From positions 4,150,001-4,214,000 of the forward strand of contig SMMW01000576.1 of NCBI GenBank assembly GCA_004794655.1: DNA of 64,000 bases, written 5' to 3'. The DNA is from Marisa cornuarietis. Its lineage: Eukaryota; Mollusca; Gastropoda; Architaenioglossa; Ampullariidae. The notes under the pieces were generated by a model. The model had not been told where the DNA came from. It saw only the letters and a list, made by a program, of their open reading frames with translations, and made no database searches. The translations under genes were made by a program, and so were the position numbers. This document shows, piece after piece, positions 50,899 through 63,263 of this stretch (positions within the stretch are counted from its first letter, which is position 1; the number at the start of each line of letters is the position of its first letter).

Positions 50899-53800
50899 AA
50901 AATGTAATACCTGTGCAGAGACTGGACTCTGTAACTTGGTAAGATGTGCACAGGTGTGAATTATATCCTCAGCTATGCTGTACAGAGTCAGTGGGAGAGT
51001 TCCAGATAAAATATGATAATTTTTAATGCGCCCAATCAGGCATTCCACTCGTATCCTTGCTTGAGCAATGGATCTGGTTTGCTCAACCTGAAATTATGAT
51101 CATGATCATAATCAGATACATATTTCAAAACAGTTTTTGTTGCATAGTTACAAATAACATTGGTTTGTTGTTTTTTTTAAATGGTTACCTTTCAAATGTA
51201 CACAGTTTTCAAGTATTGCAGTTGAAAATTAATTGAAGGTCACCATACTAAATGTAAACTTGTAATACTGAAGATGATCTTCACTATATTGTAGTCTTTG
51301 AGTGTGACAGGAAAACTCCTGAATTTTATTCTAAATATCCCACAAGCAAATAAATTGCTGTGTTCTCGCTGCTGTAGCGACGAGTCTTCCATTTCTAAGT
51401 TTCATTGCTTTGGCTTTGCATCTGCTGTCTGGATGTACTTGTAGTGTTAGAAATCCAGTTGGAAATATTGTTCTTTGCTTATTTAAAAATTTGTGGAATT
51501 TTGAAGCTGTATTCCTGATTTGACGATTATTATTCTACACATTTCAGACATGCTATGTTCTCTTGGGGATTTTTTGTTCTTGTTCTAGGCATTCAAAAGT
51601 GTATACTGAGAAAATAAATTCAATTTTTTTTTAAACTGCATTATGTTTGATAAGTTATGGCACTGGTTTAACATTAATATCATTATTGTACATATCTTTA
51701 GTAATGTTACATTTTCTTGATCTTTGACACTTCTTGTACATTCATTTAATCTGTATATCAGGAAATTGGGTAAGTAAATAAAATTAACATCTAATGCAAT
51801 AGACAACATTTTTTTATGTTTGTCGTCTACACAGGACATTGGTTACATAGAATGAATGGGGATAATGATTTCAACACATGAAATATCTTACGAAGGCATG
51901 CTCGTTTGTGAGGATAGAACAGTATTTGAATAATACCTTATCCTTGGCAAGCTGTGGTTGTCCGGGGATGCGGAAAGGTGGAAGATTCACAAAGGCTTGT
52001 TTCTGCCTGACTAGATCATCAATATTAAAACCTTTGTCGGCCATTATGCTGTCGCCTGGTTCCAGCTGTTCTAGGAAGCCAGAGCCAGTGGTCACAAATC
52101 TATCTGAGGCTGCACCTCCATACACGCGTGATATGCAGGAGAGAGTACCATCAGGTGTGCATGCAACGAGAACCTGAAATCACGTTTTTTTTTAATGAAG
52201 AGTGCACAAAACAGAAAGAAGCTACATTTGACTTAAAATTAATATTCAGTCCATTTATATCAATCTTCTATTATTTGTTTTCCACTTATTTACCCACCTA
52301 AATGCTTAAAAATGCTAAGAATGAAGTATTCGCTTGACAGAAAACAAGTGTTGTCATGTTTTGTATGTAACTGTTGTTCAGATTTCATTGTGGTATATTT
52401 TTGGCATACTTCATTCTGTCCGGCCTGTGTGCAGAACATATCAGCGACGCAACCTAATCACTGTACACTTCACATGAACAGCTATAAATCTTACCAGTAA
52501 ATGCCCTCTCAGATTAATAAATGTGTTTCTTACCATGTTACAGTAAGCAGTGTCTTTAAATTTACACGTTCATCTTTATATATGTGCATACATTATTTAA
52601 AATTTCTTCATTTTTTAAATTAGTGGGTAAAGATGGTATAGGCATACTTACTGCCTGCTTTGCAAGGTAAACTGTGCGGAAAGAACTACCAAGCATTAAA
52701 ATAAACAATAACACATCTAAATAAATACAGCTGCTATGAAGACATCCCTGTAAATGTAAACAACATTAAGTCTAGAGAACATACCTTGAGAGTGTTATGG
52801 CTTTTATATGCAGACCATGTCTCTCGCTGTGCAGTCAAAGATGATGGTGTTTCTATGAAAAATTCAGTGCAGTCAATGATTGCCCTGAGATTTGTATATT
52901 TAACACAGTCCGGTGGCATAAAATGTTTTACCTCCTCACGCGATGGAAATCGATGACTTTCCTCCAGTTCAAGCCGTAAAAATCTAACCCAAGTTCTAAA
53001 CATGCGACTGAACTGGGATGGGCTTATCCCAATTCGTGCTGCAAGATCATGGGCATACAGCCCAACCTTTAGCCTCATCAATGTAGCTAAAAATTGAGCT
53101 TCTATTGATAGCCGCCTTGGATGAGGTATAGATCTGGACTTTTCATAATCAGTCTTTTGACCACTCCAAAAGAGAAGTTTATGAGTTTTCTTCTGTATAT
53201 AGCTCAAAAATAAATCATAAGTAGCTCTGTCTCTAAGACCCGTGTAAAACTGCACAGCTTCATCACTGTCTAAAATTTTGTCAGGATGAAAATGAGCTGA
53301 TCTGCTGTGCATATCTTCCAGTTCCTCGTCTTTCTTTTTCAAAATGTTAAGCTGGAGCTGATTGATTTCAGACAGTTCCTTGATCTTCTTCTTTAGTTCT
53401 TCTCTTTCTTTTTCAATATTGCAGTCAGTTGTCTGACTTGCTGTACATTTAATATTAATTTTTTTAGCAGGCCTTGAATAGGAATGATCACTTCCATGTG
53501 GGATTTTGTTGTCATTTTCCAAAGACACAGCTAAATTATCTGAAATGAAGCAATAAACTGCTTGAATAGAGCTGTATATGTATAGTGCCTTACCATACCA
53601 TGACAACGCCACAAAGAAACTGAACCATAGCTCTTATAAATATACCTAATTTATTACTAAAATTGCAGTAGCTTTATGATTGAATAAATGATGCACGAAA
53701 TGATTCCAGCTAATGGTAGCTATGCACCTTCTTGATTTAGTACGTGTGTGTGGTGTTGGTGAGAATGTGTATGGGGAAGATTGGATGCTATTCTTAGAAG

Positions 53801-54631
53801 TGCTATGATTGTTATAGTGACTATGTGTTTGTATGATTGTTATAGTGACAGTGTGTTTGTGGGGAGAGAAGGGCTTACTGTCTGCATGTGGATGTGAGAA
53901 AGGGAAAAGGAGTGGTGTTGCTGGTTGATATCAGACACTGCAATAACATTCATACTCCTTTCTCCTTGCTTTTTTTTATTACAGGTGAATTTGACTTTTC
54001 TTCTGATGACCATATCATGGTAAAAGAAAAATAAGACGCAGACAAAACATCACTGCACATCCCTAATACTAAAACCAAACTGTTGTACTATATAATATGT
54101 ACTGATAATATCTTCTATAGTATTTGTTCCTGAGAATTGTTTACGTAGTTTTGTAGAAATTTATTAATGGAATCTTGCGACAGAAAAAAATGTTCACTTA
54201 CGCGGTTCTCCGCCCACTGTTATTTCAGCACCGATGTCTGGTGCGGCAAGTCCACACAACTTTCTTCGACCGTCTTCTCCAAGACTGGCAACAATTTCTG
54301 AAGTAGTACAATAAGAAGCTTTTTTGCTTGTCGAAGTGACCCTCATTTTCACTGATTTTTCATACCCACGATGTAATGTTGGGACGTAGTCGATTGAAGA
54401 CGGGTCATTTATCTGAAATCCCGACACGAAGTGTCGACCGCATACTTTAGAGTGCGCTTTCGGCACAAAGTTCTCTCTTCGGATCGCTTGCAGCCACAGT
54501 TTTCTTCTTTTTTGAGCTTTTAGGCCTTTACCCATCGGGATACTAGAAAGTATTAACGTTTCTCCTCTCTCTCTGTATTTTTATCTACGATTGTGGCAGT
54601 TAACAACACAACAGTGATCATGCTTACCCAT
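50830..54631 (-). pseudogene. THAP-domain DDE transposase (DDE_Tnp_4 type) of the transposon, THAP exon broken
   Basis: Exons in gene order: 54631-54202, 53539-52785, 52173-51937 and 51087-50830, with matching phases (1, 0, 0). Exon 1 encodes a THAP zinc-finger domain: an initial CCVVNC, W-x-x-AIRR, VCGRHF and YVPTLH. An in-frame TAA at 54583-54581 cuts it early; a downstream ATG at 54535 could start a protein without the first cysteines. Exon 2 has a coiled coil rich in Lys/Glu, a helix-turn-helix (LAARIGISPSQFSRMFRTW) and the first catalytic Asp (AIIDCTEFFIE). Exon 3 has the second (IMADKGF). Exon 4 has the Glu (RVECLIGRIK). The DDE triad is therefore complete. The last 69 bases overlap the tail of the convergent plus-strand gene. 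Confidence 0.8.
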
Positions 54632-54732
54632 CTCGATCTGTAGTAAACACTAATGGCTGTACCCGACTTCCGCTTTGACCACCGACGAGTGTATACTGCG
54701 CATGCGCTGAATAATTGACGAAATACCACCAT

Positions 54733-56486
54733 TCTCACCATACACTTATGACGTGGATGGACAGACTTGTACCGTAAATTAAAAAATAAACTGTAACGAA
54801 ATTGTAGGAGTTCTACGATGATGAACATCGTGTTATGTAACTATACCATGTAAGACACATTCATATTTATGTACGACAACGCTGACAATCTTCTGCTCTG
54901 TGACAATGCAGTTAATCATTTTGAGTTCAGACAGACCACAAATATGAAATCCTTAGGCGATGGTTTTTTTATCTCCCGCTCTGCTACCCGTAAATAAAAT
55001 AAATGAAAAGAACAAAAGCAAACTACCTTAGCCTAAAAATGAAGAGTTAAAATTTCAAGAAAATTAGTCGCTAGTTACATTGGAGAGTTCGACTTTTCTA
55101 TGGCTGTCCTCTTTCCAAAGTAGAAAAAACAATAACATTTCATTGCAGGAGAAGAAGCTTCAAACGAATTGTTTACTATGAATAAGGATTGAGCAAGATT
55201 TCAGAAAGTGATCGTACAGGAATGCTGCTTGACAAAACACAGAAGACATTACTTGCCTTTATGAGACCAGCAGTCGCCATAACAGCACCCGGACACAAAT
55301 GTCTCTCAATACTCAGTGGCGACTCGGCGCATGCGCTGTCTTCTCGCGGACGGAGGCGGGGAGGAAATCTTTGGTCGATATGCTGGTTATAATACTGAGT
55401 CCTCGGTTTAAAAGAATTACGCTTTTAAGTATTTCGAACTTTACTTCTTCTTTACTTAATAAATTAATTTCATCTTCAATAAAAGACTGAAAGAACCTCG
55501 TCCTGCAGGCTCTGGTAGAAATAACAGAAAATCTTCATCAATTGGACGAACAGTGCACTCAACTTTCGACTCTTGCAGCCGGTCCTAAAGCTTTTTTTCG
55601 TTTATAAGATGCACTGATCAAGCCGATAACACTTACATGGCAAAGGATTGTGGCTGACACGCATGGCTGACTCGCAATATCGAGAGCAGAGCTAGCGGGA
55701 AGTCGCCACATTGTCCACATAGTTTAGAGATACAAAGAACAGTTTGTATAATCTCACGTTCAAGGACATAGCTAACTTTATGCAACCATGCCAACAATTC
55801 AAAACATTAATTATGCAGATAAAACCAACTTAATGGCATTTATATAAAGAGAAATGGGTAAATAGCCCTGCCGACTCAGAGCGTTAATAGAATAAGAATT
55901 AAGAGTAATGTTGTTATTGCTAAGGCACAGAACACTTAACTACTTACTTTTTATTTTGCGATTGTTCTCTACATATTTTCTACATGGTTGTCCCGAGATT
56001 CTGTCATTTCTTAACTGTACGTTGCGTTATTATGTAGTACAATGTGCTAACAATTCTCTGTAAAGGATAATAAAATGTGTTTAGACTTGAACTTCATACT
56101 TTTTTACGCGAGTTTTTTCTTCCGTAAAAGACCGAGGCATAAGAAATAGTAATTCATTTAAGTCTATGCGATCCATAAAAAGCAGATTAATGCTCGAGTC
56201 TTTTTCCTCATCTTCCATCTACAAACCAGTCGATAATCACCGGCAATGAGTCTGTTGAAGGGAGGACAGTAAAAGCTACATGTTACTTGCTGCTACATGC
56301 ACGAAGTAGGATTTGTTGTAAAAAGTTGCAGCGTGCGGACGAGTGAAGCTGCTGATTGAGCGAAGGATGAACATGTCAATAGATTTTTTTTCTCGCTGGT
56401 TCCTTTTGCCCCCCTACTCGTCATGCATGCCGGAACACAAGCACAAAGAGATAAATTCTGAACTTTGAAATGTTAGTGAATAGGCA
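54733..56486. repeat. Segmental duplication block, copy M3 right half
   Basis: Continues 45057-47389 after the transposon. It matches 30883-32631 closely, including AGGAATGCTGCTTGACAAAA, GCATGCGCTGTCTTCTCGCG and GGCAAAGGATTGTGGCTGAC. Open frames here (for example 55189-55392 and its match at 31370-31588) change frame between the copies and are not conserved as protein. Confidence 0.8.
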
Positions 56487-57879
56487 TATTTTTACAAAGT
56501 ACAGATTATGACCTTTCTTTTGATACCGGAGTTGTTCTTCTAGTCCTAAAATTGAGTGAGTTATAAGGGTTTGAAGTGTGCGAGTACGGTGGCGGCCTTT
56601 TTGTGAAAAGCGGGTTTAAAGATTATCAGCGATTCCATTAGTTTTTCTCTTAGCAACGGGTAATTCTAATTGTTCAAACTGTACTAAATGTTGCCTGATG
56701 ATAAAATACTGCATGCTACATCATTTCAAGTAACACAATATACATAGTAATTAAAACTTGCCTCTTTTCAGTGCCTTTACCCTATCAGTAAAGTAAACGG
56801 AAATGAAAAAAAAAAACTATGACAGCATTCTAATCAAAGTGGACGCTTAAAAACAGCAAAATTAAAAAAAACTCAAAACTTATCTACTAATGTGGCAACA
56901 ATGAGTAGAAAAATAAAGAGTGGAGAAAACTGCATGCTTTGACATACTTTTACACTTGGAGAACTGGCGGGGAACACAAAAAGTTCTGATCTAGAAGCAC
57001 AACTTTCATGCCAAATTGTGTTTGCTCATGCACACGTACTGTTAATTCGCTCAGCACTGAATAAATACTTTCCCCGTTATTTAATTAAAAAAGGCATAAA
57101 ATGTTCCAATGGTTTCATGGATTAAAAGCTAATGATGCTTTGTCACTTCGCGATGTTTTCACTTAACACAACAAAACAGGTGTGAGCAAAACCTGGCAAA
57201 AGAAACGAGTTTTGTCCCCTTCAGCCAATCGCTAAGCGCCTTTCGTTTCGTTTCTAAGGACATTTCAGTATCTGATTCTCCCATTGGATAGCGTCGAGAT
57301 CAGCGACGAGATTTGTTTACTTCTAAACTTTAGTAGATAAAGCATCTTATTAATTAATATTTGAATCAGTCATTAAAAAGACTGAAAATACAGACTCCGG
57401 GCTCTCTGACAAGGTAACACACGATGGGGTTCTGACAGGGAAATGGTACTGAAACAGCGTTTGAATTTTGTCATTTTCCTGTGGAAGTCGGGACGGATCA
57501 GTGGGGTACCTCGATTGAAATGTATTTTAAGACACTTTCTAACTTTTATTTTAGCATAGCAGTGTATTTTCCTGTTAGTTAAATAACTTAGGAATCCAGA
57601 AAAGTCGAACTACACAAAATTGACCCCAATCACCTTTCGGAGCCTCTAGTAATTCGCCTCCCTAGAGGTTCATCTCTCTAGTAATCCCTTGAACAATTTC
57701 TCGAATTAGTCTACTGTCATAAAATTTCATTTTCACTCACATTCAACCTTATCTTTCTCCAGCATAAATTCTTTTACACCTAATATTAGTGTATTCTCTC
57801 GCATACTAAAGACTTCAATATAAATTAATATAAATTAATAGAAAATTGATAGAAAATTACCTTGATTGGGCAAGGAATT
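56487..57879. other. No gene seen
   Basis: AT-rich sequence with no supported gene or element. Confidence 0.5.
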
Positions 57880-58300
57880 ACTCTTCTTATCACAGATAAC
57901 GCCCATACTCACGTCAGAAGCGGGATGTGGACAGTTGCAACATATGTAGTTAAAGACCAGCTAAGAGTTGCACAGCTCACAAGTGTGCACCCGTACCCGT
58001 CTACAGAAAATAGCATTGAAACTGTCTGTATGTCTGACAAGTTTTTAAATGTGACAGACAAGAATCAATAATATATTTTTATTTTGGCTGTCCTGGTTGT
58101 GAAATATTGGTTTCCTTGATTAAGGACTTTGGACAAAACAAACAAATCCTTCTACGTTCAAAAATATTTGAAACATCCACCAAGCACCAACTCCTGGGGA
58201 AGAGGATCGACATTTTCAGAGGGTGTAACACTAAGTACTTATAATATACACATATAAAAAAATAAAATTGTGACCCTCACAGGGGTGGATGAAAATTATA
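57880..58300. repeat. Dispersed repeat, copy 2
   Basis: Direct copy of 37480-38010. Confidence 0.65.
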
Positions 58301-58784
58301 TAGACCTAGAGTCTAAACTAACCTAATGTTGCGTTTTTACCCAATATTCTTTGCTTATCTCTACTTCCTTTAGCTGCTTTGAAGTATAAAAGAATATTTC
58401 GTTACAGATAATGGCGCAAATAAGATAATAGAGTACTCATGCTAAATTGGATAAAAGGTTTGCTCTACATTTTTATATTGTCAGGGTTTCATTTAAGTGG
58501 CCTACAATACGATAACGCAGTCAGGCGGATCAAACAGCCGCAGTGAAAAATTGGAACGGAGGTGACTGCATGGTGCACAAAGCGATGGTGATCAATCAGG
58601 ACACAGAAAACTTAATATTGTGTAGATCACCCAGTGTCGGTCGGCAGTAATGACTGCCACTGCAACACGACAGGGACATTGCTTTGTTTGCTTCGGGGAA
58701 ATATATTTTAACCCTCCGTAGAGCACTGGCCAGGATAAAATGCACACGTGACTTTGGAGGTTGAGATCCATTATGTCTCGTGAA

Positions 58785-59340
58785 TCATTCATGAAAAATC
58801 TGCTCCCACAGCCACACCGGATCGGTAAAGGATTCAATAGTGGGTAGGTGGTGGACATGGAAGGGGAGAGAGCTTCGTTGTTTTGCTGTACAGTAACTAA
58901 AATTCCTGTGGCCATATGTTGTTGTTCTGGTGACAGAAATAGTTAGGAGACGGTCGTCAGACGAAGAATGGAGTTGTCTGGCTGGGACGTGAGGGAAGAA
59001 ATGTTTGACAAAATACTCAGGGCAGGAGCTTGCATAGAAATTAAAGCACAGCACAGACAGTTTGTACTGGATGCGAGAACAGATGAGGAAGCAGCACAAA
59101 AAACGAAGGAGAGGAGTGACATGGTCCCGTTTCGTGGCTCTAAGCACCAGACGTGCATCGGAGTTCTGTACTTTCTGAAGTCTCTGAATGAGGTAGTCAG
59201 GGCAGCCTGCCAGCAAGGAGTTGCAGTAGTCAAGTCGAGAAAGAACAAACACACAGACAAGAGTGTTGGTAGCGCGTGTAGAGAGAAAATGACGGATGGC
59301 GCTGATCTTACGGAGCTCATAATAGGCAGACTGACAGACA
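58785..59340 (-). mobile_element. LINE reverse-transcriptase fragment, interrupted
   Basis: The minus-strand translation gives the thumb/C-terminal part of a non-LTR reverse transcriptase: SAYYELRKISAIRHFLST, FVLSRLDYCNSLLAG, RLQKVQNSDARLVLRA, KRDHVTPLL, RIQYKLSVLCFNF, and FPFHVHH-like decay. It has lost its 5' part and continues at 63049-63215, where ITLDIYVTAV lies on the other side of the minisatellite and the RTE insertion. A mild frame change and missing flanks make it non-functional. Confidence 0.8.
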
Positions 59341-59772
59341 GCTGTAACATGTTTATCATAATAGACATACCGACAGACAGCTGTAACATGTTTATCATAA
59401 TAGGCAGACTGACAGACAGCTGTAACATGTTTATCATAATAGACAGACCGACAGACAGCTGTAACATGTTTATCATAATAGACAGACCGACAGACAGCTG
59501 TAACATGTTTATCATAATAGGCAGACTGACAGACAGCTGTAACATGTTTATCATAATAGGCAGACTGACAGACAGCTGTAACATGTTTATCATAATAGGC
59601 AGACTGACAGACAGCTGTAACATGTTTATCATAATAGGCAGACTGACAGACAGCTGTAACATGTTTATCATAATAGGCAGACTGACAGACAGCTGTAACA
59701 TGTTTATCATAATAGGCAGACTGACAGACAGCTGTAACATGTTTATCATAATAGGCAGACTGACAGACAGCT
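59325..59772. repeat. 39-bp minisatellite derived from LINE sequence
   Basis: About eleven tandem units of 39 bp containing GACAGACAGCTGTAACATG and TTTATCATAATAGGCAGACT, with a few variant units (GACCG, CATACCG). Because 39 is a multiple of 3, both strands stay open. The repeat GRLTDSCNMFIII on the plus strand and its minus-strand counterpart are by-products, not genes. The unit overlaps the LINE codons for VTAVCQSAYY, so it arose by local amplification of the LINE fragment. Confidence 0.9.
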
Positions 59773-62700
59773 CCCCCCGGAGGATCATTACCTTGTCGCG
59801 GTCGGGGGGCTTGTGTGTATCGATGACCCTAAGAGCTATACCGGGCAGGGCCACCCAAGCCGGGCAGGTCAAAGGGTAGATACCAGACAAAACATGATCC
59901 CTGGTCCTCCAGGTTGGGGGTTGGGCACAGGGCTAACAACCCTGTCCCGTAAAAAGCAATACCGTTACGGAAACAGCGACAAAGAAAGACACCACTATTG
60001 TGTGCGATGTACTCCCAGAGGTATCGCAAGATCCTTGTATGACTGCTAGTAGTGAAAACCGAAAGGAAGCTACTAGCACGAAGATGGAAGTCTTAAGCGC
60101 CAAATGCAAGACCAGAATAGGTTTCTGGAATGTGCGTACCATGTACGAAACTGGTAAATTGGCACAAATTACGGCCGAGATGAGACGTTACAACTTACAC
60201 ATCCTAGGAGTAAGCGAAAGCAGATGGACAGGTTCCGGAAGAATAAAGATCCAGACCGGAGAGACAGTGCTGTACTCTGGCAGAGAAGACAACCAACACC
60301 ATGAGGGAGTAGCCATCATCCTGAGGAAAGGAACAGAGAAATGCCTGATAGAGTGGAAACCGATCAACAGCAGACTGATTACAGCCAGAGTGAAAGGGAG
60401 ACATGGCAACATGACCTTGATCCAGTGCTACGCACCAACCAACGATAGCGATGATGAGGCGAAGGACACCTTTTACGACCAATTACAAGCAGAAGTAAGT
60501 GCAGCACCCCGCCATGACCTGTTAATTATGATGGGCGACATGAATGCTAAAGTTGGGAACGACAACACCCACGTAGAGAGAGTCATGGGCAGACATGGTT
60601 GTGGCTGCATGAATAACAACGGAGAGAGACTAGTGGAGCTATGCACTATGTACAACCTGGTGATTGGAGGAACATTATTCCCTCACCGTAACGTCCACAA
60701 GCTAACATGGTGCTCACCCAATGGTAGGGATAGCAACCAGATCGACCACCTAATGATCAACGGCATCTGGAGACGTTCCCTACTCGACGTCAGGGTGAGA
60801 AGAGGAGGAGATCCTGGGAGTGACCATCACCTTGTTGTTGCAAACATTAAAATGAAACTGCGAAGTACAGGACGCAAGTCAGCAGCACACAGACGCTTTG
60901 ATGTGGAAAGATTGCAGGACCCCAAACTAAAAAATGCCTTCATCCTTCAAGTGAAAAACAGATTTCAGGCACTTGCAGACATGACAGACACCTGCGAGGT
61001 AGATACAGATAGAATAAACCAGAGATGGGACCTTGTAAGAACAGTGTACCAAAAAAGCAGCGAGACTAGTCTTGGACTAAAAGAAACTAAGAAGAAAGAG
61101 TGGATAACACCAGAGACGTGGAAAGCAATACAGGAAAGAAGAGACACCAAGAAAAAGGTGGCTAGCACCAGATCTGAAAGACTGCAAGAGAAGTTCAAAC
61201 TACAGTACAGAGAAATGAACCAGAAAGTGAAGCGCTCGGCGAGAACAGACAAGCGTGCCTACTTGAACAATCTGGCAAGTGAGGCCGAAGAAGCAGCAAA
61301 AAAAGGAGAACAAGGCAAAACTGTACAAGATCACCAAAGTGATTAGCGGCAAGTTCCACAGCACCAACGATGCCCCAGTCAAGGACAAGGAAGGGAAGCT
61401 ACTAACGACAGAGAGAGAACAAGAAGCACGCTGGGCCGAACACTTCAAAGAGGTTCTGAACAGACCACCACCTTCCGAAGAAGCCGACATACAAGAAGCC
61501 ACTGAGGACCTAGACGTCAACATCGCCCCACCAGAGAAGCAGGAAATCATCACAGCAATCAAGTCCTTGAAGAACAGAAAGGCACCAGGCCAAGACAATC
61601 TGAACGGTGAATTATTCAAAACAGACCCAGAACTGGCAGCCAATATCCTGCAACCCCTATTTACCGCAGTATGGGAAGGGAAACAAGTCCCAAGTGACTG
61701 GACCAGAGGAGTGATCGTCAAAATTCCAAAGAAAGGACCCCTTAGCGACTGCAACAACTGGCGAGGAATAACTCTCCTGTCCGTCCCGAGCAAGTTTATG
61801 ACAAAGATCATCATTCGACGAATCTCAGAGGCAACGGACGCACAACTTAGAGAAGAACAGGCTGGTTTTCGTAGAGGAAGAGGATGCACCGATCAGATAT
61901 TTGCACTACGCAACATTATTGAACAGTGTACAGAGTGGCAGAGACAGCTCTACATTAACTTCGTGGATTTCCAGAAGGCATTTGACAGCATCCACAGAGA
62001 AAGCCTTTGGCGCATCCTGAGAGCGTACGGAATACCAATGGAAATTGTGCTGCTGATCAAAAGCTTCTATACGAACTTTTCATGCTGCGTTGGTGACAGT
62101 AACATCTGCTTTGAGGTCGGGACTGGAGTGAGACAAGGCTGCGTGATGTCCTCCCTACTCTTTAACCTTGTCATTGACTGGGTAATGCGCCACACAACGG
62201 AAGATGAACCAAGGGGCATAAGATGGACACTCTCCAAGAACTTAGAAGACCTAGACTTTGCCGACGACCTGGCCTTGCTGTCACACACCCATCGACATAT
62301 GCAGGAGAAGACGACTCGCCTGAACACCTTTGCGAAGCAGGTCGGACTGCACATCAGCCGGACAAAGACAGAAGTGATGACCCTCAACACCACCAATTTA
62401 ACACCGATCAAGATCAACATAGAGGGAGAAGACCTGCCGATGGTTGAAAACTTCACATACTTGGGCAGCGTGGTCAAGCAGGATGGAGGAGCAGACCGTG
62501 ACATCCAGAGCAGACTGAGCAAGGCCAGGGGCATCTTCTGTAGCCTAAGCAACATCTGGAAGTCAGCCCAGTACAGCACCCATACCAAACTGAGACTCTA
62601 ACAGAGCCTTGTCCTGTCCACTCTCCTGTACGGCTCGGAGTGCTGGCGAATGATTGACAGCGACCTCAACAAACTGTCAGTCTTCCACACCAAAAGCCTG

Positions 62701-63048
62701 AGAAGAATCCTGGGCATCTTCTGGCCAAGAACAATCTCCAACGAAGAGCTACTTGCCCAGTGTGGGCAAGAGAGTATGAACACCATCCTGATGAAGAAAC
62801 GATGGCGCTGGATTGGCCATGTCATCAGAGGCAACTCCATCACAAAAACTGCCTTACACTGGACCCCAGAGGGAAAGCGCAAGCGAGGCCGGCCCAAGAA
62901 CACCTGGCGGCGAACCGTGGAGGCAGAAATGAAGACCCTAAATCACAGCTGGGGCACTGTGGGGAAGCTGGCCCAGGACAGACAAAAGTGGAGGACCTTT
63001 GTCGCTGCCCTACGTGCCGACAGGCATAACGGGCAGTAAGTAAGTAAG
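59773..63048 (+). mobile_element. Almost full-length RTE-like LINE with 12-bp target duplication
   Basis: A 3276-bp element flanked by TGACAGACAGCT at 59761-59772 and 63049-63060. It has a GC-rich 5' UTR of about 265 bp starting CCCCCCGGAGGATC, one long coding region, almost no 3' UTR, and a short (TAAG)n tail at 63036-63048. Length, single ORF and microsatellite tail fit the RTE clade; clade assignment is inferred. Confidence 0.82.
60039..63039 (+). pseudogene. LINE endonuclease-reverse transcriptase (CFDP2-like), two lesions
   Basis: An APE-type endonuclease comes first: GFWNVRTM, SESRW, MGDMNAKVG, NQIDHLM and GSDHHLV. A basic linker follows, and then a reverse transcriptase: PLSDCNNWRGITL, GFRRGRGCTDQIF, FVDFQKAFDS (first Asp), GVRQGC and the FADD catalytic pair in LDFADDLALL. 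The C-terminal domain ends with RRILGIFWPR, WRWIGHVIRG and KRKRGRPKNTW. The frame changes at about 61317-61320, where an A run is one base too long. A TAA at 62599-62601 stands where a Tyr codon is usual. Otherwise about 1000 codons are open, so the copy is young but inactive as it stands. Start chosen at 60039; an in-frame ATG at 60000 is also possible. Confidence 0.85.
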
Positions 63049-63215
63049 TGACAGACAGCTGTAACATATATATCAAGGGTTATGTCTGAGTGACAATGAA
63101 TCCCAGATTCCTGACGAAGGTTTCGCCACCTTTTTTTTTTTGGTGGACTGACTAATGATGATTGACTTCTTCTCGAGCATAGGTGGGGGGTGGGGGGCTT
63201 TCGTTTTATCATCGT
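63049..63215 (-). mobile_element. Other half of the interrupted LINE fragment
   Basis: On the minus strand, VRNLGF-like and DITLDIYVTAV sequence leads into the minisatellite unit. It is collinear with the fragment at 58785-59340 once the minisatellite and the RTE insertion are set aside. Contains frameshifts and an A/T run. Confidence 0.6.
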
Positions 63216-63263
63216 TGAGTTAAAGTTTTTTTTACCATGTAATCTTTGATGTCATAAATACAG

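Larger units (their letters stand above)
47390..54730. mobile_element. ISL2EU-like DNA transposon (7341 bp) with 2-bp AT target duplication
   Basis: The left end GGGGTTATTTC (47390) and right end GAAATACCACC (to 54730) form an imperfect 11-bp terminal inverted repeat (9 of 11 match). A longer subterminal inverted match is GGAAGTCGGGTACA (about 47470-47483 and 54667-54654). AT flanks both ends (47388-47389, 54731-54732). The uninterrupted duplicate at 30880-30897 reads straight across with a single AT. Inside are two convergent genes: SWIM/YqaJ-like on the plus strand and a THAP/DDE transposase on the minus strand. That pair, with short TIRs and an AT duplication, is what I recall for the ISL2EU group. 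Both genes carry disabling changes. Confidence 0.82.

Noticed and set aside
58943..59890. Open frames of 303 and 315 codons on opposite strands across the 39-bp array
   Set aside because: The unit is 13 codons long, so any frame without a stop in one unit stays open through all. The frames are by-products of the minisatellite inside a LINE.
60188..61889. Minus-strand frames opposite the RTE coding region
   Set aside because: Shadows of the endonuclease-reverse transcriptase on the plus strand.
58968..63060. CRISPR-like array at the 39-bp direct repeats
   Set aside because: Units are adjacent with no variable spacers, the genome is animal, and the array is derived from LINE sequence.
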